Below, one piece after another: positions 50,244-59,912 of a stretch of DNA of 64,000 bases. Origin of the DNA: Idiomarina loihiensis (GTDB taxonomy: Bacteria; Pseudomonadota; Gammaproteobacteria; Enterobacterales; Alteromonadaceae); NCBI RefSeq assembly GCF_024584785.1, contig NZ_CP074112.1, positions 496,001 to 560,000 on the forward strand, in the 5' to 3' direction. The notes beneath the pieces were generated by a model. It had not been told where the DNA came from and ran no database searches. It worked only from the letters and a program-made list of their open reading frames with translations. A program made the position numbers and the translations under genes. Numbering within the stretch: position 1 is the first letter of the stretch; each line of letters starts with the position of its first letter.

Positions 50244-53200
50244 ATGACAGCACCTAGCTTTATTCATTTACGAGTTCACAGTGATTTTTCAATGATTGAT
50301 GGGTTGGCTAAGGTCAAACCTATCTGTGAAGCTACCGTGGCTAAAGGAATGCCAGCTTTGGCATTAACCGATCAAATGAATATGTGTGGGCTAGTTCGCT
50401 TTTATCGTGCGGCCCACGATAAGGGATTAAAACCTATCGTTGGTTGCGATTTGTGGGTATTGCCAGCCGGTTGGTCTCCAGACAGCAAAGAACAGCCGTT
50501 CAGATTAACCGCTTTAGCAATGACGAATGAAGGGTATCAGCAACTGACTGTCTTAATTAGTCGTGGCTATTTGGCTGGGCATCGCTGCGGCAAGCCTTGT
50601 ATTAATAAAGAATGGTTGGCCGATCATCAGCAGGGAATTTTGTTACTCTCGGGCGGCCGAGATGGCGATATTGGCCGTGCCTTGCTGGCCAACAAGCCGG
50701 CAGAGGCTGCCCAGCTGCTGGAGTTTTATTCGCAGCATTTTGCCGATCGTTTTTATCTAGAACTGGTACGTACTGGGCGTGCTGGCGAGAATGACTACAT
50801 TCATGCCGCGGTTAATCTCGCAGCGCAGCAGCAGGTGCCAGTGGTAGCGACCAACGAAGTCGTGTTTTTGCGTGCAGAAGATTTTAACGCACATGAAATC
50901 AGAGTTGCCGTATCTGACGGCTATGTACTGAACGACAAGCGCCGACCACGCAATTACAGTGCTGAGCAATATCTCAAGAGCCCAGCAGAAATGGCCGAGC
51001 TATTTGCCGACATACCGGAAGCGTTAGCTAATACGGTGGAAATTGCAAAACGCTGTAATGTGACGGTAAAGCTTGATGAATATGTATTGCCTGAGTTTCC
51101 AACGGGAGGGATGACCCCAGAAGATTTTTTAGTAAAAAAATCGCAGGAAGGTTTAGAACAACGTCTTATCGATCTGTTTCCAGATGAGCAAGAACGTGCA
51201 GTTAAACGCGTGGAATATGACCAGCGTTTAGATATTGAACTTAAAGTTATCAATGATATGGGCTTTCCTGGTTACTTCTTGATCGTGATGGAGTTTATCC
51301 AGTGGTCTAAAGACAACAATATTCCGGTTGGCCCCGGCCGAGGTTCAGGCGCAGGCTCGTTAGTTGCCTATGCCTTAAAAATCACTGATTTAGACCCACT
51401 TGAATTAGATTTGCTGTTCGAACGATTTTTGAATCCAGAACGGGTATCCATGCCCGATTTTGATATTGACTTCTGTATGGATCGGCGTGATGAAGTTATT
51501 GATCATGTTGCTGATCTTTACGGACGTGAAGCCGTTTCTCAGATCATTACTTTTGGCACTATGGCCGCTAAGGCATCGATTCGAGACGTCGGTCGGGTGT
51601 TAGGTCATCCCTATGGTTTTGTTGATAAAATCACCAAGTTAGTACCTGGCGACCCAGGGATGACCCTAGCTAAAGCATTTGAAATTGAGCCGCGTTTAGC
51701 TGAAATGTATCAGCAAGATAATGATGTTCGCGACATCATCGATATGGCTAGGATTTTAGAAGGGGTCACCCGTAATGCCGGTAAGCATGCCGGTGGGGTT
51801 GTGATAGCGCCCAATAAAATCACCGATTTTGCACCATTATATTGCGATGAAGAGGGTAAACAGCCGGTTACTCAGTTTGATAAGAATGACGTAGAAGCAG
51901 CAGGTCTGGTTAAGTTCGACTTTTTGGGCTTGCGCACACTAACCATTATTCAATGGGCATTGGATATGGTGAATGCCAATCGTGCTAAAGCTGATCTTGA
52001 ACCTATTGATATTGCTAAAATTCCGTTGGAAGATCCTGCTTGCTTCGCCTTGCTCAAGAAAGCCCAAACCACAGCGGTGTTTCAATTAGAATCAGCTGGC
52101 ATGAAGCAACTGATCAAGAAGTTGTTGCCCGATAGCTTTGAAGACATTATTGCTTTGGTTGCGCTATTTCGGCCAGGCCCGTTACAGTCAGGCATGGTGG
52201 ACAACTTTATTGACCGTAAGCATGGCCGAGAAGAACTGTCTTATCCTGACAAAGACTATCAGCACGAATCTCTGATTCCGATCTTGGAACCTACGTACGG
52301 GGTTATCCTTTATCAAGAGCAAGTGATGCAGATAGCGCAGGTGTTAGCCGGTTATTCACTAGGTGGTGCGGATTTACTACGCCGTGCTATGGGCAAGAAA
52401 AAACCAGAAGAAATGGCCAAACAACGTGCAGTGTTTGAAGAAGGCGCACGTAAAAATGGTATTGATGGTGAGCTAGCGATTAAAATCTTTGACTTGGTAG
52501 AAAAATTTGCCGGTTACGGTTTTAACAAATCGCACTCGGCCGCTTACGCCTTGGTTTCTTACCAAACGCTATGGATGAAAACCCATTATCCAGCAGAATT
52601 TATGGCCGCAGTGATGTCGGCCGATATGGATAATACCGACAAAATAGTAACGCTAGTAGATGAATGTGAAAACATGGGGCTCACCATTTTACCGCCCGAT
52701 GTTAATGCTGGTCAGTACAAGTTTACGGTTGATCACGAGCAGCGTATTGTGTACGGCATTGGTGCCATAAAAGGGGTGGGTGAGGCTCCTATTGAAGCCA
52801 TTTTGCAGGCGCGCAATGAAGGTGGCGCCTTTACTGATCTGTTTGATTTTTGCTGCCGGGTTGATTTAAAAAAGCTGAATCGCCGAGTGCTCGAAAAACT
52901 TATTAAAGCTGGTGCAATGGATTCGCTTGGGCCTCATCGTGCAGCGCTGATGGCAACCTTAGAAAAAGCGATGCGTCAGGCTGAACAGCATGCGCGTGCC
53001 GAAGCCCAGGGGCAGGCCGATTTATTTGGGGTGCTAACCTCAGCTGTTGATGATGTGACCATTGAGCACGAGTTCGTGCAAGTACCGCCATGGCGTGAAG
53101 TGATTTGGTTGGAGGGCGAACGTGAGACTCTTGGACTATACTTAACTGGCCACCCGATTAATCGTTATCGACGTGAGTTGCGTCATTACGTGCCCTGCGC

Positions 53201-53738
53201 ATTGGCTGATGTGAAGCCAACTGGGCGCGACCAAACCACCACAGTAGCCGGGTTAGTGGTAGATGTGCGTACCATGTTAAATCGTCAGCAACAGCGTTGG
53301 GCTATTGTTACCTTACATGATAAAACCGCACGCTTTGATTTTCGGGTGTATGCGAAAGATTACGAAATTTATCAACACTTGCTCGAAAAAGATCAAATAT
53401 TGGTGGTAAAAGGAGAGGTCAGCTTTGATGATTACTCGTCTGCCAATACAATGACAGCACGTGAAATTATGACCTTGGTAGGTATGCGCGAGCAGTATGC
53501 TAAGGCTTTGAAGCTAACGGTTCGACAAGAACAGTTAGCTGGCGCTGGTTTGCAACGTCTAGTGGAATTGATTGAGCCTTATAAACAAGGTAGTTGCCCG
53601 CTATTGTTGCAATATCAGCAGCCTCAAGTGCAGGCGCAGTTTCATGCTGCCACTGAGTGGTATGTAACGCCCACGGACGAATTATTATACGAGTTGCAGC
53701 AGCAGCTTGGTAAGGATCATGTTGAACTCGAGTTTTAA
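50244..53738 (+). CDS. dnaE: DNA polymerase III alpha subunit
   Basis: About 1164 residues. PHP domain at the start ([19 protein letters not shown]). The polymerase palm has [20 protein letters not shown] and the catalytic aspartates in [44 protein letters not shown] and [12 protein letters not shown] follow, then a C-terminal OB fold. It is the replicative polymerase. Start chosen at ATG 50244, which gives [11 protein letters not shown] like relatives. ATG 50232, with a weak GCGGAA before it, is an alternative. Confidence 0.96.
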   Translation: MTAPSFIHLRVHSDFSMIDGLAKVKPICEATVAKGMPALALTDQMNMCGLVRFYRAAHDKGLKPIVGCDLWVLPAGWSPDSKEQPFRLTALAMTNEGYQQLTVLISRGYLAGHRCGKPCINKEWLADHQQGILLLSGGRDGDIGRALLANKPAEAAQLLEFYSQHFADRFYLELVRTGRAGENDYIHAAVNLAAQQQVPVVATNEVVFLRAEDFNAHEIRVAVSDGYVLNDKRRPRNYSAEQYLKSPAEMAELFADIPEALANTVEIAKRCNVTVKLDEYVLPEFPTGGMTPEDFLVKKSQEGLEQRLIDLFPDEQERAVKRVEYDQRLDIELKVINDMGFPGYFLIVMEFIQWSKDNNIPVGPGRGSGAGSLVAYALKITDLDPLELDLLFERFLNPERVSMPDFDIDFCMDRRDEVIDHVADLYGREAVSQIITFGTMAAKASIRDVGRVLGHPYGFVDKITKLVPGDPGMTLAKAFEIEPRLAEMYQQDNDVRDIIDMARILEGVTRNAGKHAGGVVIAPNKITDFAPLYCDEEGKQPVTQFDKNDVEAAGLVKFDFLGLRTLTIIQWALDMVNANRAKADLEPIDIAKIPLEDPACFALLKKAQTTAVFQLESAGMKQLIKKLLPDSFEDIIALVALFRPGPLQSGMVDNFIDRKHGREELSYPDKDYQHESLIPILEPTYGVILYQEQVMQIAQVLAGYSLGGADLLRRAMGKKKPEEMAKQRAVFEEGARKNGIDGELAIKIFDLVEKFAGYGFNKSHSAAYALVSYQTLWMKTHYPAEFMAAVMSADMDNTDKIVTLVDECENMGLTILPPDVNAGQYKFTVDHEQRIVYGIGAIKGVGEAPIEAILQARNEGGAFTDLFDFCCRVDLKKLNRRVLEKLIKAGAMDSLGPHRAALMATLEKAMRQAEQHARAEAQGQADLFGVLTSAVDDVTIEHEFVQVPPWREVIWLEGERETLGLYLTGHPINRYRRELRHYVPCALADVKPTGRDQTTTVAGLVVDVRTMLNRQQQRWAIVTLHDKTARFDFRVYAKDYEIYQHLLEKDQILVVKGEVSFDDYSSANTMTAREIMTLVGMREQYAKALKLTVRQEQLAGAGLQRLVELIEPYKQGSCPLLLQYQQPQVQAQFHAATEWYVTPTDELLYELQQQLGKDHVELEF

Positions 53739-53756
53739 TGGCAAATAGGAGCCATA

Positions 53757-54713
53757 ATGAGTCTTAAATTTTTAGATTTTGAACAGCCTATCGCTGAGCT
53801 ACAAGCACAAATTGAAGAGCTGAAGGCGGTTGGCGCCAAGGGCGATTTTGATATTTCTATTGAAGAAGAAATTGCTAAATTACAAGAAAAGCGTGAACAG
53901 CTGGTAGCTAAAATCTTTGGCGATTTAGGCGCTTGGCAAGTAGCTCAATTAGCTCGGCATCCGTTGCGGCCCTACACGTTGGATTATATTCAGCATATTT
54001 TTGAAGACTTTGATGAGCTTGCTGGCGATCGTACTTTTGCTAACGATGAGGCCATTGTTGGTGGTACAGCGCGTCTTAATGGTCAACCAGTGATGGTTAT
54101 TGGTCATCAAAAAGGTCGTGAAACCAAAGAAAAAATCCGCCGTAATTTTGGCATGCCTAAGCCTGAAGGTTATCGTAAAGCATTGCGCTTAATGGAGATG
54201 GCTGAACGCTTTAAAATGCCCATCATTACCTTCATTGATACCCCAGGTGCTTATCCTGGCATCGGTGCTGAAGAGCGCGGTCAGTCTGAAGCGATCGCTC
54301 GTAATCTAAAAGTCATGGCCAGATTAAATACTCCAATCATTTGTACCGTTATTGGTGAAGGTGGTTCTGGTGGCGCGTTAGCCATTGGTGTGGGTGATAA
54401 AGTAAATATGCTGCAATACTCTACTTATTCGGTGATTTCGCCAGAGGGGTGTGCTTCTATTTTGTGGAAGAGTGCAGAGAAAGCTCCACTAGCCGCTGAA
54501 GCTATGGGGGTCACAGCCCAACGGTCAAAAGAGTTAGGCTTAATCGACACTATTATTGAAGAACCTATCGGTGGCGCTCATCGTGACCATGTGCAAATGG
54601 CAGAGCGTTTAAAGCAACGCTTAGCAGATGATCTGCAAGCATTGCTAAATCTTGATAGTGCCGAGCGGTTAGAACAGCGTTATCAGAAGTTAATGTCATT
54701 TGGATACTGTTAA
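53757..54713 (+). CDS. accA: Acetyl-CoA carboxylase carboxyltransferase alpha subunit
   Basis: 318 residues, standard length. Family features are [18 protein letters not shown] at the start, [40 protein letters not shown] and [17 protein letters not shown]. With AccD it transfers the carboxyl from biotin to acetyl-CoA, the first step of fatty-acid synthesis. It lies 18 bases after dnaE, with AGGAG upstream of the ATG. dnaE-accA-tilS is a conserved order. Confidence 0.97.
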   Translation: MSLKFLDFEQPIAELQAQIEELKAVGAKGDFDISIEEEIAKLQEKREQLVAKIFGDLGAWQVAQLARHPLRPYTLDYIQHIFEDFDELAGDRTFANDEAIVGGTARLNGQPVMVIGHQKGRETKEKIRRNFGMPKPEGYRKALRLMEMAERFKMPIITFIDTPGAYPGIGAEERGQSEAIARNLKVMARLNTPIICTVIGEGGSGGALAIGVGDKVNMLQYSTYSVISPEGCASILWKSAEKAPLAAEAMGVTAQRSKELGLIDTIIEEPIGGAHRDHVQMAERLKQRLADDLQALLNLDSAERLEQRYQKLMSFGYC

Positions 54714-55728
54714 GCATAACCTATCGGATAGCTGGGCAGAGCAACTCTTCCAGCAGTTTAGCCACCAGTTAGTTGAATTGGCTTTAGTGCCAGGACAACA
54801 GCTGGTGGTTTGCCTTGGTGGCGGAGCTGATTCGCAAACCTTATTAGACCTCACCGATCGTTTTCGGCAAACGCATCCGGAATACACCTACCTAGCTATT
54901 CATTTAGATCATAGTTTTCATGAAAAATCAGCCGCTTGGGCCGCTGGTTTGGTGGCAGACTGCCAACAGCGGCAATTTCCGTTTATTTGCGAACCGCTTC
55001 AGGTTGAACTGGGGGCGCGTATTAGCAAAGAGGCAGCCGGCCGCAATGCACGTTATCAACGTCTGGTTGAATTAACTCAACCGGACGCAGTGCTGTTGTT
55101 GGGACAGCATCGCAATGACCAAATTGAAACCTTGTTCTTGCAGCTAAAGCGAGGTGCCGGACCGAAAGGGCTAGCGGCCATGGCTAAATTCATGCAACGG
55201 CATCAACGCTATTGGTGGCGGCCACTATTGGGCATCAGTAAAGCCGAAATCTACCAGTATGCGCACGCTCGACAATTGTTCTGGATTGAAGATGATACCA
55301 ACTACGATGTGAGCATTGAGCGCAATTTTTTACGTCATCAAGTGGTGCCATTATTTGAACAGCGTTGGCCCCATTTTGGCGATGCCGTGCTCCGCAGCAC
55401 TCAACTTTGTGCAGAAAACCAGCAACTATTAGAACTATTACTAGCAGATCGGGTGGCACCTCATATAGATGCTCAAGGACGTTTAGCTAGTCGTTGGATG
55501 GTAGGGCAGAGCGCCGAGTTACAACGCGGTATTCTGCGCTTTTGGTTGCAACAACAACAAGCGCCACTACCTTCTTTTGCACAGCTAGAACAGTTGCGTG
55601 AACAGATGCTTAACACAGATAATAATGCACGCCCTAAGGTGGGTTGGGCCGATTGTTTGGTGAGTCGTCACACTGCCGATAACAAAGATCGTTTATTAAC
55701 TCTTACGCGGGTTAGCAAAAAACGCTAA
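54700..55728 (+). CDS. tilS: tRNA(Ile)-lysidine synthase TilS
   Basis: About 342 residues if started at TTG 54700, which overlaps accA by 14 bases; GTG near 54788 is an alternative and no ATG serves. The ATP-pyrophosphatase loop, normally SGGxDS, reads G40-G-G-A-D-S45, so its first serine is glycine. Other TilS hallmarks are present: [40 protein letters not shown] and [19 protein letters not shown]. The substrate-binding middle domain is present, but the protein is about 90 residues shorter than E. coli TilS and lacks most of the C-terminal domain. It converts C34 of tRNA-Ile(CAU) to lysidine, an essential step. Confidence 0.92.
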   Translation: MDTVKHNLSDSWAEQLFQQFSHQLVELALVPGQQLVVCLGGGADSQTLLDLTDRFRQTHPEYTYLAIHLDHSFHEKSAAWAAGLVADCQQRQFPFICEPLQVELGARISKEAAGRNARYQRLVELTQPDAVLLLGQHRNDQIETLFLQLKRGAGPKGLAAMAKFMQRHQRYWWRPLLGISKAEIYQYAHARQLFWIEDDTNYDVSIERNFLRHQVVPLFEQRWPHFGDAVLRSTQLCAENQQLLELLLADRVAPHIDAQGRLASRWMVGQSAELQRGILRFWLQQQQAPLPSFAQLEQLREQMLNTDNNARPKVGWADCLVSRHTADNKDRLLTLTRVSKKR

Positions 55729-55754
55729 GCAATCCCCGCAGCACAAGGATAGAG

Positions 55755-56645
55755 ATGAACCAGCGCAAGGCTATTTATCTTGCTTTGATGGCCGTACTGT
55801 TATGGTCAACTGTGGCGACTGCGTTTAAATTAGCACTACGGGACTTGTCGCCGTTGCAGCTACTGACCATAGCCAGTATCACTAGTGTAGTTACCTTTGC
55901 GGTTATTTTAACCATGCAAGGGCGTTGGCGAGAAACCTTGCGCTTAGGCCGGCAACGTTGGTTATTTTATTTGGGCCTAGGGCTGATAAACCCAACAGCC
56001 TACTACTGGGTGTTATTTGCTGCCTACGACCAACTTCCCGCACAACAAGCACAAGCAATTAATTATACTTGGGCTATTACCATGAGTCTGCTTGCGGTGC
56101 CTTTCTTGCAACAACGTCTCACTCGCAAAGAACTGATTGCCATGTTATTGGCTTACGCTGGAGTGTTTCTAATTGCCACGGGTGGCCATTGGGATTTGCG
56201 TCAAACCAACTGGCTTGGCATCGGTTTAGCGTTAGCCAGCACCTTGTTGTGGGCCAGTTACTGGTTAATTAATACCAAAAATACCGATAAACCAGTACCA
56301 GCTTTATTTTGGTGTTTTGCGTTCGGTAGTCTATGGTTAGCCTTATTACATGTGGGCCAATGGTGGTGGCAACCAACTACCAACAGTATCGTTTGGCCCT
56401 GGTTTAGCACGGGCTTTTGGGCCGGAATATATGTCGGCTTATTTGAAATGGGAATCACCTTTTTCTTGTGGCTAACGGGCATGCGGTTAGCTACAAAAAC
56501 CGCACAAATCTCAACTTTAATTTTTCTCAGTCCATTTATTTCGTTAATATTAATTTACTTTGTGTTACACGAGACCATTCAAGTGACCACGCTTATCGGC
56601 TTGTCGTTAATTTGTGTGGGACTTTATCGCTTACGGGAGAGCTAA
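55755..56645 (+). CDS. DMT-superfamily transporter (EamA family)
   Basis: 296 residues with about ten hydrophobic helices and the two-fold EamA repeat (ALMAVLLWSTVATAFKLALR in the first half, LALASTLLWASYWLINTKN in the second). These exporters move amino acids or other metabolites; substrate unknown. ACAAGGA precedes the ATG. The stop overlaps the start of the antiporter gene by one base (TAATG). Confidence 0.9.
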   Translation: MNQRKAIYLALMAVLLWSTVATAFKLALRDLSPLQLLTIASITSVVTFAVILTMQGRWRETLRLGRQRWLFYLGLGLINPTAYYWVLFAAYDQLPAQQAQAINYTWAITMSLLAVPFLQQRLTRKELIAMLLAYAGVFLIATGGHWDLRQTNWLGIGLALASTLLWASYWLINTKNTDKPVPALFWCFAFGSLWLALLHVGQWWWQPTTNSIVWPWFSTGFWAGIYVGLFEMGITFFLWLTGMRLATKTAQISTLIFLSPFISLILIYFVLHETIQVTTLIGLSLICVGLYRLRES

Positions 56646-58606
56646 TGAATAGCGCGTTCACCGATGTACTCTTGTTACTCGCCATTGCGGTTGTACTAGT
56701 GTGGGCATTTCGGCGGATAAAATTGCCGGCTATCTTAGCTTATTTAGTGGCAGGGATTATAGCGGGACCAGATATCACAGGCTGGATCCATGATCCTGAT
56801 GAATACCATTTTATTGCAGAGCTTGGAGTGGTGTTATTACTGTTCTCGTTAGGGCTTGAATTCTCGCTTCCCAAAATGATTGCTATGCGCAAGTTAGTGT
56901 TTGGCTTGGGCGCAGGGCAAGTAGTTCTGTGTACGGCCTTGTTTGCCATCGCTGCTTATTTATGGTTAGGGGATTGGGCTGCAGGTTTCGTGATTGGGGG
57001 AACCTTAGCTTTGTCTAGTACGGCAGTGGTGATTAAACAATTAGGTGAATCAGCCCAGTTAACCAGCCGCAAAGGCCAAATGACCGTCGCAGTATTATTG
57101 TTTCAAGATATTGCTGTGGTACCAATGCTTATTATTATTCCATTGCTGGCAGCAAGTTCTGATGTGGCTATTTGGCAAAGTCTGGCGATTGCGCTGCTCA
57201 AAGGAGCTCTAGTTGTGGCAGTGCTGATGGCAATCGGTAAATGGTTACTGCCGCATGTATTTCGTGAAATTGCTAAGTTAAGAACAGATGAATTATTTGT
57301 TTTGGCTACGCTATTGGTGGCGCTAGTTGCTGGTGGAATGACTCAATTGTTTGGGCTATCGATGGCTCTGGGTGCCTTCTTAGCAGGTATGATGCTGGGT
57401 GAGAGTAAGTACAAACACCAGTTAGAGGCCGATATTCGACCGTTTCGCGATATTTTAATGGGGTTGTTTTTTACTACGGTAGGGATGCAACTCGATCTCC
57501 AAGTATTTGTGAATAACCTCCATTGGATTGCTCTAGGGGTTGTTGCCATTGGTTTAGTTAAACTACTGATTGTGCGTGGTATAGCTGGAGTAATGGGGGA
57601 ACGAGCAGAAGATGCTTGGGGCTCTGGATTAATGCTGTTTCAGATGGGTGAGTTTGGCTTTGTGCTGGTATCGTTGGCGCTGACGTACCAACTTCTGCCT
57701 GCTGAATTAGCTTCGATGATTGTCGGGGTCGGGGTGTTTGGTATGGCACTAACACCACTGGCGATTCAACGTTGCAACTCGATTATTGCGCCATTGCTAC
57801 CTAAGGCTTCAGCAGCTAATGAGACGTTACCGCCACAACCTAACGGCGATAGTAGCCGGGTGTTGGTGCTTGGATTTGGACGGGTAGGACAAACAGTCGC
57901 TCGGTTTCTAGCTACTGAAGGTATTGATTACTTAGCTATTGATCACGACGCTAAGCGAGTTCAAGAAGCTATTGCTGGCGGGGCTAAAGTCTTTTTCGGC
58001 AGTGCTAGCCGCCGCGATATCCTAAAAGCAGTTCATGCCGATGAAGCAGAATTAATTATTATCACCTTTGCTGAAGATGAGCGTGCCTTGGAAGTATTAA
58101 AGGCTCTTCGTGGCATGAATGAGCACGCAGAAATTATTGTAAGAAGTAGAGACGACGTTCGTCTACAAGCCATGATGGAAGCTGGTGCAACTCAAGTAGT
58201 GCCGGATACGTTGGAAGCAAGCTTGATGTTGGTATCACAAATATTGAGCCGCTCCGGCGTTCCTATCCGTAGAATTTTAACCAGGTTAGATCATGCTAGA
58301 CGCAGCCATTACGGCGATATGCATGGCTTTTATCCTGGCGAAACCACGGATATGGATCCGGAAAAACTAGATCGTTTACAGTTTCTTCATGCAGTTGCTT
58401 TACCCGAACATTCGTATGCATGTGGCCAGCAATTAGCACAATTGCAGCTAGATGATTTAAACATCAAAGTAAAATCCGTACGCCGGGCGGAACAAGAGTT
58501 TACTGAGGTACATGGCGACTTCACCTTGCAGCAAGATGACGTGGTATTGCTGGCTGGTAGCCCAAGAGCGATTGAAGCAGGAGAAAGTTATTTATTAAAT
58601 GGGTAA
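56645..58606 (+). CDS. CPA2 monovalent cation:proton antiporter, KefB-like
   Basis: 653 residues. About 12 membrane segments (residues 1-380) carry the family motifs AYLVAGIIAGP, ELGVVLLLFSLGLEFSL, ALSSTAVVIKQLGE and LSMALGAFLAGMMLGES. A cytosolic RCK/TrkA-N domain follows, with the nucleotide loop beginning at G410 (VLGFGRVGQTVARFL). A TrkA-C domain closes the protein. KefB/KefC-type proteins exchange K+ or Na+ for H+ and can be gated by ligands at the RCK domain. Whether this one responds to glutathione cannot be told. ATG 56645 overlaps the preceding stop. Confidence 0.92.
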   Translation: MNSAFTDVLLLLAIAVVLVWAFRRIKLPAILAYLVAGIIAGPDITGWIHDPDEYHFIAELGVVLLLFSLGLEFSLPKMIAMRKLVFGLGAGQVVLCTALFAIAAYLWLGDWAAGFVIGGTLALSSTAVVIKQLGESAQLTSRKGQMTVAVLLFQDIAVVPMLIIIPLLAASSDVAIWQSLAIALLKGALVVAVLMAIGKWLLPHVFREIAKLRTDELFVLATLLVALVAGGMTQLFGLSMALGAFLAGMMLGESKYKHQLEADIRPFRDILMGLFFTTVGMQLDLQVFVNNLHWIALGVVAIGLVKLLIVRGIAGVMGERAEDAWGSGLMLFQMGEFGFVLVSLALTYQLLPAELASMIVGVGVFGMALTPLAIQRCNSIIAPLLPKASAANETLPPQPNGDSSRVLVLGFGRVGQTVARFLATEGIDYLAIDHDAKRVQEAIAGGAKVFFGSASRRDILKAVHADEAELIIITFAEDERALEVLKALRGMNEHAEIIVRSRDDVRLQAMMEAGATQVVPDTLEASLMLVSQILSRSGVPIRRILTRLDHARRSHYGDMHGFYPGETTDMDPEKLDRLQFLHAVALPEHSYACGQQLAQLQLDDLNIKVKSVRRAEQEFTEVHGDFTLQQDDVVLLAGSPRAIEAGESYLLNG

Positions 58607-58608
58607 GT

Positions 58609-58680
58609 GTTAACAACTGCTAACACATTGTTACTAACAGCTTAATAAATGATGCTTCATACTATATAGGTCGATAATTT
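58609..58680 (+). promoter_or_regulatory. Probable promoter/operator region of the RND efflux genes
   Basis: Three TAACA-containing elements (GTTAACA, CTAACA, CTAACA) occur between 58608 and 58650 in a short AT-rich gap, the last two 16 bases apart. An AT-rich ATACTATATAGG follows and may hold the -10. It is suggestive of a repressor site; no regulator gene is adjacent. Confidence 0.35.
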
Positions 58681-58702
58681 CTTAATACGGAAGCAACATT
58701 CC

Positions 58703-59908
58703 ATGGCATTTAAAAAACGAGCGCTGTTACCCCCGCTGATTATCATCATCGCTATTTTGTTGTTAGTGGCTTTAAGTATGCTGCGCCCGCAGCCGCCGCA
58801 ACGCTCTATGGAGCGTCCTGCGATATTGGTGGAGGTACTTGAAGCAAAACCTGAAACCATTAACTTTCAAGTGGCTGGGCAGGGCAATGTGATGCCCAAG
58901 CATATGACTAATATTGTCAGCCAAGTAAGTGGCCAAGTGGTTGAGGTTTCACCTAAGTTTGTCAATGGCGGCTTTTTTACCGCTGGCGAAGTGTTGATCA
59001 AGATAGACCCTGCCGATTACCAAGTAGCCTTACAAACAGCCCAAGCTAATTTAGCTCAAGCAAAAGCAGCTTTGGCAGAAGAAAGTGCACGTGCAAAAGT
59101 GGCTAAAGAAGAATGGGAATCGCTGCAAATGGGTGAAATTCCGGCACTAGGTATTCGTGAGCCGCAAGTAGCCAGTGCAGTAGCTGCCGTGCAATCAGCT
59201 GAAGCTGCGGTGGCAAAAGCCAAACGCGATTTAGAACGGACCCAGATTAAAGCGCCTTTTGCAGGCATTATGCAAAATAAAGGGGTGGATATGGGGCAGT
59301 TCGTTAGCATGAACAGTCAAGTAGCTACGCTTTATGGTTCTGAAGTTGCCGAAATTCGAGTTCCTTTGAGCGATCGCGATCTTGCCTACTTAGATTTACC
59401 TGAAGCGAACCATAGTGGCGCTTATCCTGAAGTTTTGCTTACCAGTAATGTTGCTGGTGAAGAATTCAATTGGCGCGGTTCTTTGGTACGAAGCGAAGGT
59501 ATCTTAGATAGCAACAGCCGAGTGATTTATGGTGTGGTAGAAGTGCCAGATCCATACAATCAAAGTGGCAATAGTCATGCAACGCCTTTACGTTTTGGCC
59601 GTTTCGTACAGTTGAAAATTCAAGGTTTGTCGGCTGAACAGGTGTTTGTGATACCGCGCCATGCCATGACTGTGAATGGCAAGATTTGGGTGGTTGATGA
59701 CGAGCGACGGTTGCAGTCGCGAACCGTTAACGTGCTTCGTAGTGAAGAAAATTCGCTGATTATCAATGAAGGTTTAAAAACCGGCGACCGTGTTATGCTG
59801 ACGCAGCTACCCAATGCTTTGCCAAGCATGAAAGTGCGTTTAGCGGGTGACCCGTTACCTGCACAGCAAGAAGCCCCGGTGGCTGAAACTGCTCAGGTAA
59901 AGGAGTAA
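58703..59908 (+). CDS. RND efflux periplasmic adaptor (membrane-fusion protein)
   Basis: 401 residues. An N-terminal membrane anchor (LLPPLIIIIAILLLVALSML) is followed by a barrel/lipoyl/hairpin arrangement. The lipoyl half-motifs are FQVAGQGNVMPKHMTNIV with VSPKFVNGGFFTAGEVLIKI, and LERTQIKAPFAGIMQNKGVD. The Ala-rich helical hairpin lies between them. It links the inner-membrane RND pump to an outer-membrane channel, which is not encoded here (a TolC elsewhere is expected). It is followed four bases later by the pump gene. Confidence 0.93.
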   Translation: MAFKKRALLPPLIIIIAILLLVALSMLRPQPPQRSMERPAILVEVLEAKPETINFQVAGQGNVMPKHMTNIVSQVSGQVVEVSPKFVNGGFFTAGEVLIKIDPADYQVALQTAQANLAQAKAALAEESARAKVAKEEWESLQMGEIPALGIREPQVASAVAAVQSAEAAVAKAKRDLERTQIKAPFAGIMQNKGVDMGQFVSMNSQVATLYGSEVAEIRVPLSDRDLAYLDLPEANHSGAYPEVLLTSNVAGEEFNWRGSLVRSEGILDSNSRVIYGVVEVPDPYNQSGNSHATPLRFGRFVQLKIQGLSAEQVFVIPRHAMTVNGKIWVVDDERRLQSRTVNVLRSEENSLIINEGLKTGDRVMLTQLPNALPSMKVRLAGDPLPAQQEAPVAETAQVKE

Positions 59909-59912
59909 CACC

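Noticed and set aside
56468-56644. N-terminal extension of the KefB-like antiporter
   Set aside because: It lies entirely inside the EamA transporter gene in another frame, and the ATG at 56645 gives the normal membrane start.
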